Translations under genes and position numbers: made by a program | In this document: positions 46,971 to 61,274 of the stretch, in pieces | Numbering within the stretch: position 1 is the stretch's first letter | Layout: every line of letters starts with the position of its first letter | Source: Moringa oleifera | Lineage: Eukaryota > Streptophyta > Magnoliopsida > Brassicales > Moringaceae | NCBI GenBank assembly: GCA_021397835.1 | Contig: JAJFZO010000579.1 | Span: 3,363,001-3,427,000, forward strand | Length of the DNA: 64,000 bases | Reading direction: 5' to 3' | Notes under the pieces: generated by a model | The model's input: only the letters and a program-made list of their open reading frames with translations | Databases searched by the model: none | What the model was told of the DNA's origin: nothing

Positions 46971-49900
46971 TTATCTGGCTTCCATCACTGAAATGGTAAC
47001 TTCATTTCTAGAAAAATTTTCCAGCTCGATCTCTCTTATTTCTGGTTCTTCGTCGATGTAATAAAATGCTGGTTTTTTAGGCACCAGTGTGGTTTCATTT
47101 GTAAGCATGGAAACAACATCTGACATGTTGGGTCTGTCTGTTGCACAATCTTGTACACACAAGAGGCCTACATTTATGCATCTCAGGACTTCATTTGGGG
47201 AGCATGGTTCTTCCAATTTTGGGTCTAACAGCTCTAAACCACTGTCTTCATTCCACAACTGCCATGCCTGAAATTAAATAAATCAATCAAGGTTTCAATT
47301 TCACAAGCAAAATAACCTAATAAGACTCCGTACTTGCATTAAAGAATGTGATTTTATCAGATGACTTACATATCCTGCAAGGTTGAGGGGATGCTCAGGA
47401 TGATAGCGACCATTATTCTTTTTGCCACTAATGATCTCTAACAGTAAGACTCCAAAACTATACACATCGATTTTTGTAGAAATAAAACCATCCCTTGCAT
47501 ACTCCGGAGGCATGTAGCCACTGCAAAATAATTGGAGTCAAAATTTTCAACGAGACAAACAATGTAATGCTTGATTGTGCAAGTTCAAATATACTCACCG
47601 GGTTCCAACAATTCTGCTTGTATTTGTTTCAGATTGGTTCAGATGAAGAGTTTTAGCCATGCCAAAATCAGATATTTTTGGGTTCATCTGATCGTCAAGC
47701 AATATATTGCTAGCTTTCAAGTCTCTGTGAATTATTTTTAATCTCGAGTATTTGTGGAGGTAAACAAGTCCTTGCGCAATTCCTTCAATGATGTGAAGAC
47801 GATTCTTCCAGTTCAACAAGTTCCTTTTATGAGAACCTATTTCACAATGAAATTAAGGTAATGGTAAACAGATCGAAAGAAACAATCAATGCAGATACGG
47901 TAATATTGATAAAAATGGCTTACCAAAGAGGAAAAAATCCAAGCTTTTGTTGGGCAAGTACTCATAGATTAAAATCCTTTCTTCTAGTTGAACACAACAC
48001 CCTAAGAGCCTCACAAGGTTTGTGTGTTGCAGCCTGGCAATGAGTACAGCTTCATTTTTGAATTCTATCAGTCCTTGCCCTGAGCTTTTTTTGAGTCTCT
48101 TTATTGCTATCTTTTGCCCGGTTGGTAATTGTCCCTGAAATCGAACACATCAATCTTATGAACAGGTTTTGTTTATCCATGGAATCTAGACACAAATCTA
48201 TCGTTCAATTTTTACCTTATAAACAGGGCCAAACCCTCCCTCTCCTAGCTTATTTTCAGCTGAGAAATTGTTTGAAGCAAAAGCAATGGTGTCGAAACTA
48301 AATAACTCCAACTCATGGCCTTGGGCGTTGTTCTCATCTTTTTCATGTTCTTTATTATCTTCACCGGATGTAGAACCAACTGATACTTGGCCTTGAAGTT
48401 CACGTACGAACTTCCTCTCCTTTCTCTTTTCCCCTAATTCAAAATTTTGGAAGTAAAATTCAAATCAACGCTTGCATGTCGTTTAATTGTCCATCGTTAT
48501 ATATATATGTTCACATAAACCCTTAAAATTTACCTTTTTCTTTGAGTTTCCTCCATATTATGCATGAGCAGTACAGCAGAACACCCGCTGGTAGTGCAAA
48601 CACTACCCAGTAGGTAACTAACATGCGAAAAAGCCAAACCCAAAACCACCACGTCATCGTCCACGGCTTGTTATCTACAGTATTCAGATGAACAAAGAGT
48701 TTAAGATCGTATGAAAGTAATGAGTACAGATGTAAATCATCAATGGATTACCGAGGTGGCCTATACTGAAGTGTAAAATGGGTTTATTTAATCAGTTAAC
48801 ATATTCAAAAATCGAAATGACTTTTGTTTTTAAAGAGATTTAGTTATCTTGTTTAATCTATGAAAGTATGTCCATTTATATATAAAAACTTTTGAAGGCT
48901 TATAATTCAAGGTATTTAAAAATATATCAAGTGTTAGAAAGTTTTGAAATTTTCATTAATATTTTTTTCAATTATCATTCTTTAAAAATTAGATTAAAAT
49001 TATTTGGATAAACAAAAAAAAACATGGTGCATTTTTTAAACTATTCAAATTTCACCAAATTATAAAAATATTAAAAATTGAAATTAAATTCAAAAGCATG
49101 TTTTAAAAGGTACATGATATGTTAAAAAAAAAAAAAAAGATTCTAAATGTGGTAGAAAATCCTAAAGCATTGCCTCCATGGCCTATAAGCTCAAGCAGTC
49201 CTAATTTTGACTATAAGTTAAATGGAATTTACCTTTTATCATATGTATCTGTCGTGCATCATTTGTTTTCGATCCTTGAAATGTTGTCTGATTGGTCCAA
49301 ATTTCACAGCCAGTACCATCTTTATTTGTGGAAGCAAAAGCGATGCAGGAACAATTAAAGTAGCATTTGTTATAGCAGTCTGATAATGTCAGGTTTTCAC
49401 CTGTACTGAACTTGAATCCAACTCCAGACATGAATCCATATTTAGGATCAAAATAACTATAACTATTCCTGCATATTGGACTTTCCTTGCGCACACACCC
49501 AAGAGGCATTTCCCTGTCAGCGAGATAGGCACTACAACCAAATTTGAAAAACTCTGATCCATGATTTCTTGATTTCGATATTAGCCGACCATAATAATCA
49601 ATCGTCAAAAATGGAAATGGCGTAACATCTTCATTAACTGAGTAATGGAAGTAACTCTCGTTCTCGTTCGAAATATAGCTGAAATTATATCGACCACCTT
49701 CAGGAGATAACTCTGGTGAAAAGTTGAATCTGCCATTCAACCAAGTTCCACTGGTCCAAAAGACGTCCCCCAGCCACCACATTATGAGTTGCTTTGTGCC
49801 ATTGGTGTCCAGGCCAAGGCTGTAAGATCCTTCTGCAAGCGTGTCCTCGTCTCGCGAAGATCTGAGAGACCACTTATGCCCAGTTCGCAAGTCAACTCCT

Positions 49901-50430
49901 AGTTTCATCCCTGGAAGAAGTGTATCAGTTGGATAGTCAAAACTTTGCCACAATACCCGACCTGTGGACCCATCTGCACGTGTTTCTCGTAACACAAAAT
50001 TTCCATTTTCTAACAGCGTAGCACTTGCGTTGCTCACTCCCTTAATAGATGTGAACCCAATAGGATCTCCTCCATTATGTAGAATTTTCAAGTTGCAGTC
50101 ATCAACATCAATTGTTAGAACTCCAGAATTGTCAAAGATTGGGGTGTTTCTGTTGGCAACCCACACCACCTTACCTTCTTCGCTATTGTAGAATGGATTC
50201 TCCTGCCACTTGCGTATATAATAGCTTATACCCAAGTAACGCTGTCTAAATTGTGAAGGATGGATGACAAATCCTAAGCTGAAGGGCCCGAAAGCTGAAA
50301 CCAGATTCTGCCCATCTCTGAGCTGTTGGCCCTGTAGCAATGTGTCAGTATCTGAACGAGACGACACCCATGGCAGAATGAAGCAGCAAATTACACTCAC
50401 AAAGATTAGCGCTCTCCCTTTGGCACCCAT
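46971..50430 (-). CDS. S-RLK gene 2: G-type lectin S-receptor-like Ser/Thr kinase, intact
   Basis: Close paralogue of gene 1. Exons 50430-49233, 48674-48534, 48433-48216, 48134-47924, 47836-47599, 47520-47370 and 47267-46971 join in frame to 817 aa, with GT-AG introns throughout. The ATG at 50428-50430 was chosen because it begins the same signal peptide ([20 protein letters not shown]) as gene 1; the open frame runs nine codons farther without an ATG. It has the same layout of lectin, S-locus and PAN ectodomain, membrane exon and RD kinase (HRD, DFG, PPE). Differences from gene 1 cluster in the first 90 residues and in the domain before the PAN Cys cluster; kinase exons 5-7 differ at only a few residues. 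Confidence 0.92.
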
Positions 50431-51690
50431 AGTTTTCCAGACAGAAGCCCACAATCTATGCGAGAGATTTTCTTGGTTTGAAGATCATTTCAGAGGTGCA
50501 GAAATAATCATTAAACTACAACACGTAAGACGTCTTTGGACTCAGCGAAGACTCACCTAATTCCACCATTGACCCTTCAAAAGCAACTGGCGAAATTTCT
50601 TGGCAAGTGGAAAATATTATATTCGCCCTCGAAATCATGGCTGCTGCTACAAAAACATGTTCCCAGTTGCAAATTAAATAAGCTCGGAGCAGGCAGTCAT
50701 GGACCCCTTTTATGAGGTAAAATCTGCTTGTAACAGGAAGATCTGTGAATTAATTGCACTGTTAACTAATATAATTGTCTTAAATGGCAAATGCATTGAT
50801 TTTTTATATCTGGAGACAATAGCAAACTATCACTTGTTTATGGAGAGACAGCTGTAGTAGAGTAAGATAGTGTGAATAGAAGAGTCTGCCGGTGGGGAAT
50901 TTTGTGAGAGCGGACACCAAGCTTGACCCAACAATTTTTTTGTATATTGAATGCTTAGGGAGTTGTTATTGCTGACAAAGTTGTTCATCAAAAATTAATT
51001 ATTATTTCTTTCATAATGGTCCCTTAAACTTTTCATGTGCCTATTCAATAATTTAATTACAAACCCAGCTATGCAATGTGTATTCAATTTAAAAATCCAA
51101 TTGCTTTGTGGACATTCCAGGTAGGATGTTGGATTCAAATCCCAGTGGGTTGGACTGGAATTTAAAGTTTGTGGTTCATGTTCTAATTACTGAGTAATTG
51201 GCTTCTCACCTTCTTGTCTCTGTTTTCATGGCGTCAAATTAAGCCATTATTAGGTTTTCTCTTTTAGTGGACTCTTGAGCAACAGCCTCTTCCACATGAC
51301 TTTTACTTCCCTGTAGTTTTTTAGCAACATTTTTGTTCAAAGCACTTGCTTTCTGGTGGTTTGAATTCCAATTTTTTTTAACAATATTTTAGGATGTCAA
51401 TATTTATTTAACAAGTTAATTATGGACAGTGGCCAAGTAAGCTTTCGTTTTTAAAAAGAATATTTTTGTCATTGACCTTTTAATTACTTAAATAAATTTT
51501 CAAAGTTTTATTAATTTTATAATTTTTTTCATACTGTTTTTAAAGAAAACTACTACCAAAATTCACTTAAACAAGATAAAAACAAATGAAGATTTCTAAT
51601 TTATGATAGTAGGGAAGATAAAAGAAAAATCATTATAAAGTTTTTTTTTTTTGCTATTGTTGGTTCAAATAATAAAGTAAATATCCAAAA
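50431..51690. promoter_or_regulatory. 5' flank of S-RLK gene 2
   Basis: No gene seen. Up to about 51202 it matches the gene 1 flank, including a TTGACC near 50927. Then it jumps to what is 19144 onward in the gene 1 flank, so the extra insert of that flank is absent here. From about 51370 it is the intergenic block of 12470-12790, ending where the Tat-type element begins. Confidence 0.5.
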
Positions 51691-52183
51691 AACTGTTTTT
51701 ATTTGATCTTGAAAAACTCATAATTCATTCGATCCAGTTTGGGCACATTTCTTAAGAAAATCACATCAAATCATAAAATTAAAGGATTAGGGTGAATATG
51801 AGAATAAATGGCAAGAGGCACACGATGTATATTTTGCATAGTGATAGCCCAAAGTGACAGAAAATTAAGGAAACAACTTGCAAGGAATTTGGGATTTCAC
51901 CGTCAACATGAGACTGAGTCGTGTTCGCAACCCAAAGATAAGAATACCTAGCACACCCATATGTATATTTTGAAAACAACCTAACCATATTTTTCACCAG
52001 TAAAGACCCTATTTTCACGAAAAACTGACTTGATCATCGGAGGGTATTCTAGTTGCCTAGAGACAACCCTTTGGTCATGTCTCTATTTTGGAGATTGCAT
52101 ACCAAAATGTCTATATTTCAAACCTATTCAAAGATTTCACCTCCACATGTCAACATCAGGCTATTGGACATTTTTTCGTAACA
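51691..52183 (+). repeat. 5' LTR of the Tat-type element
   Basis: Aligns with 55555-56107 (shared GTCTTGAAAAACTCAT-like start and CACCTCCACGTGT-like end) with considerable divergence and gaps. The start is approximate. Confidence 0.55.
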
Positions 52184-52589
52184 TCATTTAGCACCGTCTG
52201 TGGGATTTGCAACGAAATGTCATCGCTCTTTATCGATCATTACCAGTACTCTTGTTAAACATGCCTCCTAAGACATGATCATTAAGCTAAATGGCTTAGA
52301 ACCGAGACTCAATTTCACCTCAACTACCCAGTTGACTACGTAAGTTAGTCAGCTTGTTTTACCACCAATCACGATGTGAGTAAGCACGATATCCTTTTAT
52401 TTACCATTTATGGCTGCAGTCATCACGGCATTGTGTCGACCGCATGCTGCCGTAATGACAACAATTTTCCTACGTAGGCATGTTTGTGAGAATGTTTCGT
52501 TAGGCTATCCTACCAACACCTATGATAGTCACTAGATGCTCACCTCCCTGCTATCCCAACATTTCCACCTATAGGTCGTTTTAACTTCC

Positions 52590-53540
52590 AAGCATTTCCT
52601 CAAACAGATGCGTTGACGACCTTACGCCAACACATGGCTCAAATAACCAAAAAACTGAATGTATTAATGCATCGGTAAGTATCACAAGAAGGATGACATC
52701 ACCCTCAATTATCAGTTTATCAGCCCCTTGCTCAGATGCCATATGAAGCAATCGATAAGGCAGTGCAAAACCACTACAAAGTGAAAGATAGGACCAAGAA
52801 GGAAGAGATCATCAAACAAATGAAAAAGAAAAAAGTGGTGGATGAATGCTCCTATACATCTCAACACTCAAGAGAGGAAGAGATGGGCGAACTTAAAAAA
52901 CAAGTGCAATTTGTCATGAATGCCCAGATGCAGAGAAATGGCCTTCATGACATAAAATACTAGTAAGCGACAGGATGTCTGTTGGCGGCAAAGATTCTTA
53001 TCGAACTTGTGCCATCCAAATTCAAGTCATTCCAAATAGACAATTTTGATAGTCTCACAAATTCGCGAGACCACATTGAACAGTTTGTGATAATGGCAAA
53101 CCTTCAAGGGTTGTTGGATGCCATGAAATGTAAAGCATTCCCAACGTTGTTGGTGAAGGCAACTAGATGATGGTATAACTCCTTTCCCATCGGTTCTATT
53201 AACTCGTTTGATTCCCTTAGATAACTGTTCCTATGACGCTTCGCGAGCAGCATGATCAAGAAACAAGAAACAGCTAAACTATTTTGAGTTAGACAACAAC
53301 CAAGAGAACTGCTATAAGACTATATAAAGAGGTTCACTGTAACTAGCTTAGAGTGAATGCCTTAGATCAGTTAGAAGTAGTCTCAGTAGCCAATGAGGGA
53401 ATCCTAACAGGAACCTTCCATAATGAACTCAGTAGAAAAATGCTAAAGAACCTAGAAGAATTGCTTTTGAAAGTGAAAAAGTACATCAATGAAAAGGAGG
53501 AAAATAAAAGAAAGGTTGAGATCTAGCAACATATACTAAA
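52590..53540 (+). pseudogene. Tat-type gag remnant
   Basis: Two open pieces (52736-52963 and 52982-53170) and the following stop-interrupted frame give a Gypsy gag: FDSLTNSRDHIEQFVIMANL, LDAMKCKAFPTLLVKATR, then WYNSFPIGSINSFDSL. The last block is the usual capsid signature. Multiple stops. From 53275 it is the counterpart of the window start. Confidence 0.72.
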
Positions 53541-54229
53541 TATTACAAAAGCTAAGGTAGGAGAGACGAAGAATGCCCTTGTTTCTCCTAGGAATGACAA
53601 AGAAGGGAGAAATAAGAAAAGGGACAAAGATCCTCAAGGGAGGAGTACACAAGAAAATTGCAGGATTAATGATGACGAATGAAAATACACCCCTTTTATA
53701 GCCTCAAAGGGGCATATCTTCATGCAAATAGAAAATGACCCCCAAGTGAGGTGGCCGAAGCGCATGTATTCAAACCCACAAAAAAAAAATCGCAATAAAT
53801 AGTGCCACTTCCGCCTAAACCATGGATATGATATAGAGTAGTGCTGACTGTTAAAAGAAGAGAGAGAAAAGTTAATATGAAAAAGGGCAACTTTTGTGGT
53901 ATGTCATAAAGCCAAAAAGAGGATCCTTCGGCCAATGTAAAAGAGGAGACAAAGGGAGGGATAAAAGGAAGAACTCCCAGCTTGCCAGCAACAGCACGTA
54001 CAATGTTGTCAATGACGAGGATATCAAAGATATCAACCTAATCGCTAGCGAACTAAGCATAAATATGGTAGGCAGGTGAGTGGCGTAAAGAGAAAAAACT
54101 TTGTCAAGAAGAAAAGCCTAGCGAGAAAAAGAAAAAAATGCTACGAGGTTGAAAAGAATGCTACGAGTTTAAAAAAATGACCTCGAACAATGAATGTTGT
54201 AAGTTTTTCTGATGTAGACTTGGAGGGGG

Positions 54230-54600
54230 TTATCACCTTGCCCTAGGGTCCATTATTGGTCCCCATAAGAAAGACTAACAAAAATGCAAAATGCATTTTG
54301 GTTGATAATCAAAGTTCAACAGATATTCTATATTACCAAGCCTTCAAAATGATGGGATTAAGTAAGAAAGTTTGAGACCTTTCCACACTCCACTAACAAC
54401 CTTCAGAGGGTCGGATGTGCCCGTCGAAGGAATAATCACTCTACCAGTCACTGGTGGAATGGCACCAACCTAAAAAACTATAATGATTAATTTTCTGGTG
54501 GTAAAGACACCATCCAAACATAATGCCATAATTGGACGACTGTATTTGAATGCTTATCAGCTATTACATCCTCATATCACTTGGCAATGAAATTCCCCAC
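54230..54600 (+). pseudogene. Tat-type protease remnant
   Basis: Counterpart of 940-1300: VDNQSSTDILYYQAF near 54300 and NAIIGRLYLNA near 54520. Frameshifted. Confidence 0.62.
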
Positions 54601-55549
54601 TCTGGGATAGTGACAGTGAAGGGAGACGAGCAGAGTGCGCGTCAACGTTACTTGACTTTTTAAAAAGGCAAGCCTCAACTGATGTGTCAGATTACTCTGG
54701 ACCATAGAGATAAAAAGTTTGTAACTCAAGTTAAGACTATAGAGCAACTCGAAAAGGTTCTGATTAGAGAAAAATCTAACCAAATAACCAAGATCGACAC
54801 AAAGCTCAAAAGGAAAAAATGAGATCACCTAGAAAATTTTTTAAAAGCTAATGTTGATGGTTTTGCATGGATAGCAATGGACATACCAGGGATTGACCCT
54901 AATGTAACTGTCCATAACTTGAGTGCTAACCCATCTGTTAAAACTATTTGACAAAAGAATAGAACTTTCTCCAAAGAAATTTGAAAAGACAAGAGCAACA
55001 TGCTAGAAAAAAACTTAAATTACCAAAAAACACTTATCAATCCAGGGTCGCTTCATGCAACATACAAGAAAATAATGATGATAATTTTGGGAATAAGGAA
55101 AAAGGGGAGATGAGGCTCCCATTACAGATGAGCCTCGGAATGTTACGGAGAACATCGAAGTATGCATTGTGAATCTCCCAAGAGGTCTGCATTATGGATT
55201 GGATCGCAGCCTATGGACTCTAAAGAGTGTTAGCATTGTGGACTCTAATGCAGTTCGCATCCTCAAGGTTTGCACTTGCGGACAACGATAGAGTTTATAC
55301 TTGCGAACAAAATGTACTTGCTTGCGAACACGTTAGAGTCTGCATCGTGCACTCCTGTGTTGTCCACGTGTTGGGCAACTCATGCCCACCTCACGAGCTA
55401 CACGGGTCTATTAGACAAATCATCCTGAAATTTACTTTTTTAATATGCAATGATAGATAGACAAGAATGATCAAAAAGTCATGGTAGTGCACTCCTAAAG
55501 ATTGGAACAACGCCAAAACTGATTCTTTTAGCCTCAAGAGTGGGGTACA

Positions 55550-56107
55550 TTTGATAAGAACAAATTTAATTCGGTCTTGAAAAACTCATGATTCACCCAA
55601 TCCACCTTAAGCACATTTTTCTAAGAAGCCATGCTGAGCCATAAAGTTAAAGGATCAAGGTGAACGTTAAAAGGAATAAGAAAAAACACACTATGAGTAT
55701 AAGAATGCTAGCAATAGAATCAATGTAGAGTTATCACTCCTGAAAGTCGACAGCCCAAAGAGACAGAAAAAGTGAAGAAACAACCCACAGGAAATTTGGT
55801 GTTTCACCTGTCAACATAAGGTCGAGTCATGTTCACGACCCGAAGAAAGGAATATCTTTTGAACAAGTATATTTACACACCCACAGATATATTCTAGGAA
55901 TGACCTAATGATATTTTTCACTAGTAAAAACTCTATTCCCATGGAGAACTGACTTGATTGTTAGATGGTATTCTGGTCACCTAATGACACCCTTTGGATT
56001 GCATCTTTATTTTGCAGATTTCATACCAAAACGCCTATATTTCAAATCCATTCAGAGATTTCACCTCCACGTGTTAACATCAGCGTATTGGACATTTTGT
56101 TGTAACA
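55550..56107 (+). repeat. 3' LTR of the Tat-type element
   Basis: Ends GTAACA at 56107 and is followed by the same host flank as the left copy at 12347. This LTR is uninterrupted, unlike its counterpart split by Athila. Confidence 0.62.
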
Positions 56108-58044
56108 ACAGTATGATATTTTTAATTTTTATTTTATTACAAAAATAACTATTATTGTTGTGAAAAACCAATAATTGAGATTGATTGGTTCTAAGCCGAA
56201 TTTGAATATGATATATATAAGAAAAAGGAATGTCAATTGTTTGTTTAACAGTACTTTAGGATGTCAATATTTATTTAATAAGTTATGGACAACGGCGAAG
56301 TAAATATTTTTTTTAAATATTTTTGTCATTGACCTTTAATTAATTGAGTAAATTACTAGAGTTTTATTAATTTTGTAATTTATTTTTTTCTGCATACTAT
56401 TTTTAAAGATAACTACTACCAAAATCCACTTAAACAAGGCAAAAACAAATGAAGATTTCTAATTTATGATCATATGGAGGATAAAAGGAAAATCATTATA
56501 AGGGTTTTTTGGCTGGTCCAAATAAGAAAGCAAATACCCAGAAAATCAAACTTGATGCAAGTTTCTTGTGCTCTTCATTGTGTCTGTAACAAAGCAGCTA
56601 TGGTTTGTTCAAGCACCACAAATATGTGAAGCAGCAGCATGACTTGCAAAAGGGACAACTTTGTTTGAGAGAAATGGATCCATGCTGAAGTAATTAAGAA
56701 GACTACCAAAAACATCTCAATAGGCTGATGAGAAAATGAAACAAGTAATAATTATCTCGATCGAGCAGCTCGCTACGGATTAATCTCTCTAAGTTAAGGT
56801 TTCGAGGAAGACGATCGCTGTAGTAGAGTAAGGTTGTGATGGAGGCTGCCGGTTGGGACACTAGGACAGTGATCAGCCTCGCTAGTGCTTAAGCGTCAGT
56901 GCCGTAAGACTGCAATACGAAATGGCAAGCATATGAGTGAGAGAGAGAGAGAGGCATTAATGAGAACTATGGATTCAGATGCTCTTAGAGGTGCTTTGCC
57001 TATTGAGCTATTTTTGAATTCTCTCAAATGTTTGTCAACAGTTTCAGTACATAATCCAACTAACAAAAGAAATATCTGGTTGCGTTATTAGAAGAAACTC
57101 AAACTATACACTTACATGCATATCAAGCCAAGAAAGAAACATCGACTGCCAATGAGCATGAGAGAAGTGGGAATCCATCTATATACGTAAACTCTTGGTA
57201 GTACTTAATTACTGCTGTGTGAATGAAATAGTAATGATAAGATTAATGGGTAAACAGAAACGTAGCTAGCAGAAACATCAGCAATCACATTGAATGAGAT
57301 AGAAGAAACTGGAACTGCAAAACAGAACAGTCAGGGTAGTAAAATGATCAAACAAGTGATGAACAACTTTAATGAGCAGAAACCCAGTAAAACCCATTTT
57401 CAAATGAAGTTAGGAAGATGGGTCTTATGCTAAAATGGATGCAGAAAGAGGGGATGTAGATAGAAATCAGAAAAAGAGATGGAGCATATCATCAGTGAAG
57501 AGTAGGGAAGATGACAAAAATATTTCCATAGAGAAGCATTGACTTTGCCTCTGTGCGTGAGAGAGATAGAGAGGGAGAGAGAGAGAGGTTTTGTTGGTTG
57601 TCACTATACAAAGCTTCTCCTTAAATTTCCTCTTAGCTGCCAATCACCAGCTGATATTCAAACCTACCCTTCCCTCTGTAAAGACGAAAGTTTGCAGAAA
57701 AAGCTGTGAGCTGTGACTGAGAGACCAAAGCAATTGGGCTCTTCTTGCTTCAAACATTGGATCAATCTACGTTTCATTTTTACATCTAGGATTTGAATCT
57801 AGACATTACACACGGAAAGTCCTCCATGCAATTATATATTAGAGAAAAATAAAACGTCCTCATGAGTTTTACAAGATCTAAGACTAGAAATTTTAAACAC
57901 ATCTAAAGCTTATGAAAAAAGCATCCCAAAATACATTAACTACCGCTAATCCATAATATAATTATGGATAGTCTTGCATTGCAGCAAGATATTTCACAAG
58001 CGTACAACTAAACGACATTAAAGCAAGATCCTCGTCTTTTTATT
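56108..58044. other. Intergenic block, duplicate of 12347-14277
   Basis: No gene recognised. Nearly the same as the left copy, with small indels; GA microsatellites near 56938-56953 and 57561-57587. The 43-codon plus-strand open frame (56960-57091) is kept. Confidence 0.7.
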
Positions 58045-60360
58045 TTACCTGGCTTCCATCACTGAAATGGTAACTTCATTTCTAGAAAAATTTTCGAGCT
58101 CGATCTCTCTTATTTCTGGCTCTTCCTGGATGTAATAAAATGCTGGTTTTTTAGGCACCAGTGTCATTTCATTTATAAGCATGGAAACAACATCTGACAT
58201 GTTGGGTCTGTCTGTTGCACAATCTTGCACACACAAGAGGCCTACATTTATGCATCTCAGGACTTCATTTGGGGAGCATGGTTCTTCCAATTTTGGGTCA
58301 ACAGCTCTAAACCTCTGCCTTCATGCCACAGCTGCCATGCCTGAAATTAAGTAAATCAATCAAGGTTTCAATTTCACAAGCAAAATAATCTAATAAGACT
58401 CCGTACTTGCATTAACGAATGTGATTTTATCAGATGACTTACATATCCTGCAAGGTTGAGGGGATGCTCAGGATGATGGCGACCATTATTCTTTTTGCCA
58501 CTAATGATCTCTAACAGTAAGACTCCAAAACTATACACATCGATTTTTGTAGAAATAAAACCATCCCTTGCATACTCCGGAGGCATGTAGCCACTGCAAA
58601 ATAATTGGGGTCAAAATTTTCAACGAGACAAACAATGTAATGCTTGATTGTGCAAGTTCAAATATACTCACCGGGTTCCAACAATTCTGTTTGTATTTGT
58701 TTCAGACTGGTTCAGATGAAGAGTTTTAGCTATGCCAAAATCAGATATTTTTGGGTTCATCTGATCGTCAAGCAATATATTGCTAGCTTTCAAGTCTCTG
58801 TGAATTATTTTTAATCTCGAGTATTTGTGGAGGTAAACAAGTCCTTGAGCAATTCCTTCGATGATGTGAAGACGATTCTTCTAGTTCAACAAGTTCCTTT
58901 TATGGGAACCTATTTCACAATGAAATTAAGGTAATGCTAACCAGATTGAAAGAAACAATCAATGCAGATATGGTAGTATTGATAAAAATGGCTTACCAAA
59001 TAGGAAGAAATCCAAGCTTTTGTTGGGCAAGTACTCATAGATTAAAATCCTTTCTTCTTGTTGAACACAACACCCTAAGAGCCTCACAAGGTTTGTGTGT
59101 TGCAGCCTGGCAATGAGTACAGCTTCATTTTTGAATTCTATCGGTCGTTGCCCTGAGCTTTTTTTAAGTCTTTTTATTGCTATCTTTTGCGCGGTTGGTA
59201 ATTGTCCCTGAAATCAAACACATCAATCTTATGATCAGGTTTTGTTTATCCATTGAATCTAGACACAAATCTATCGTTCAATTTTTACCTTATAAATTTA
59301 TATATATATATGTGTTCATATAAACCCTCAAAATTTACCTTTTTCTTTGAGTTTCCCCCATAGTATGCATGAGCAGCACAGCAGAACACCTGCTGGTAGT
59401 GCAAATACTACCCAGCAGCTGAACAAAATAAAAACCCAGTCCCGAAACGACCACTTGTCATCTACAGTATTCAGATAGGCAAAGAGTTTAAGATCGTACG
59501 AAAGTAATAAGTACAGATATAAATCATCAATGCATTGCCGAGGCGGCCTACACTGAAGTGTAAAATGGGTTTATTTAATCAATTAACATATCCAAAAATG
59601 GAAATGACTTTCATTTTTAAAGAGATTTACTTATCTTGTTTAATTTATGAAAGTAAAAAAAGAATATTTAATTCCAAATAATAGTTTTATGTCGATTTAT
59701 AAAAACTTTTGAAGGCTTATAATTCATGGTATTTAAAAATATATCACGAATTGGAAAAGTTTTGAAATTTTCATTAATATATTTTTCAATTATCATTCTT
59801 TAAAAATTAAATTAAAATTGTTCGGATAAACAAAAAACAGTTCAAATTTCACCAAATTATAAAAATACTAAAATTTCAAATTAAATTCAGCATATGATAT
59901 ATACACAAAAAAAAAAAAGAAAAGAAAAAAGATTCTAAATGTGGTTGCCTTCATGGCCTATAAGCTCAAGCAGTCCGAATTTTGACTATAAATTAAATGG
60001 AATTTACTTTTGATCATATGTATCTGTCGTGCATCATTTGTTTCTGATTCTTGAAATGTTGTTTGATTGGTCCAAATTTCACAGTCAGTACCATCTTTAT
60101 TTGTGGAAGCATAAGCGATGCAGGAACAATTAAAGAAGCATTTGATATAGCAGTCTGATAATGTCATGTTTTCACCTGCACTGAACTTGAATCCAACTCC
60201 AGACATCAATCCATATTTAGAATCAACATAACTATCACTATTCCTGCATATTGGATATTCCTAGCGCACACACCCAAGAGGCATTTCCCTATGACTGAGA
60301 TAGCCACCACAACCAGATATGACATACTCTGATCCATGATTTCTTGACTTGGATATTAGC
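58045..60360 (-). pseudogene. A-type S-RLK pseudogene, 5' truncated and lacking exon 3
   Basis: Exons present: 7 (58340-58045, one base lost near 58299), 6 (58593-58443), 5 (58909-58672, Trp codon changed to TAG at 58881-58883), 4 (59207-58997), 2 (59461-59339, 15 nt short) and the 3' part of exon 1 (60360 to about 60008). Exon 3 is deleted: only its donor survives near 59286. Exon 1 has a stop near 60262 and lost a base at its donor. At 60360 the match to gene 1 stops abruptly. In gene order this is the partner of gene 1 in the duplicated segment that begins with the Tat element. Confidence 0.88.
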
Positions 60361-61274
60361 TGGCTATTAGTTTCAGCTTATGGAACTGACAGGTGAGTCC
60401 CTGCAGAAATTTCCAGGCTGGTAATAGTTTGCCATTGTAAGAATAATTGCTACTACATCAATCAAAAATCATAAACTTCTCAATTTGAGTGCTAAAACAG
60501 ATTAAGCATCTGACGTATTAGATCAAGTAGGGCATTATCACTCCTTCCATTGGTAACCATTGTTATATATATATGTATCCACCCCTCTTAAGACGTCATT
60601 TTAATGTCTTTCACATAATGTCTTCTTAATGCCAGGTTTTCTCAAAATAAAAATATTAAACAAATTTCCAATAACAATTGATAATTAATGACTAAGAATC
60701 TACTGGTTGATTTTCAGGGACTCAATACTAGTAGTCTTGCTTGGTTTGATTATTCCAAGGACTTCCACATCTCACAGCTGTTGTTCACAAATGGACAATG
60801 ACATTGAACCAAAATTTCCCTCCATAATTGTCTTACATTGAAAAGAGTTGAATGTGATGTTGAACTGTGAATAGCTAGCCAACTCTCACTTGCCAAGAAA
60901 TTTGGCCATTGGGTTTTAGAATTTCATGAGTTGCTTTTGAAGACTCGTGAGTTGCGTTCATGAGTCCCTATTAATTAAGCTCCCAGCTCACGCCAAGATT
61001 GACCCAAGAATATTTTGTGTACCTCTGATATGATCTTTCAACCTAACCATGAATTGTGTGATTAGTGTCTGTTTCTTTTTTGTGATGTTGAATTATGAAT
61101 ATGGAAGTAATCCACACGCCAAGAAATTTCGCCAGTTGCTTTTGAAGAGTCAATGGTGGAATCCCTCATATTGTGTTGTAGTTTAATAACTATTTGTGTA
61201 CCTCCGAAATGATTTCCAACCCAAGACAATCCCTCATGTCGTGACTTGGATTTGCGGGTTTCTGCCTAAAAACA
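60361..61274 (+). promoter_or_regulatory. Inverted S-RLK upstream region, partly duplicated
   Basis: No gene seen. 60380-60480 is a reverse-complement match to the block at 29040-29130. 60880-61080 and 61090-61274 are imperfect tandem copies of the promoter type found upstream of gene 1, now in plus orientation and leading into the exon fragment at 61275. It fits an inversion next to the 5' break of the pseudogene at 60360. Confidence 0.5.

Larger units (their letters stand above)
51691..56107 (+). mobile_element. Tat-lineage Ty3/Gypsy element, pol-deleted and degenerate (second copy)
   Basis: Order: 5' LTR (about 51691-52183), a leader with CACCGTCTGTGGGA at 52192-52205 (a decayed form of the GGCGCCGTCTGTGGGA found in Tat-type elements), gag, protease, the first residues of reverse transcriptase, a non-coding stretch and a 3' LTR (about 55550-56107). 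Almost all of reverse transcriptase, RNase H and integrase is absent. The left-edge remnant (1-2676) has the same gap, so the deleted form already existed when the region duplicated. LTR outer starts are uncertain, and no target duplication is visible. Confidence 0.75.
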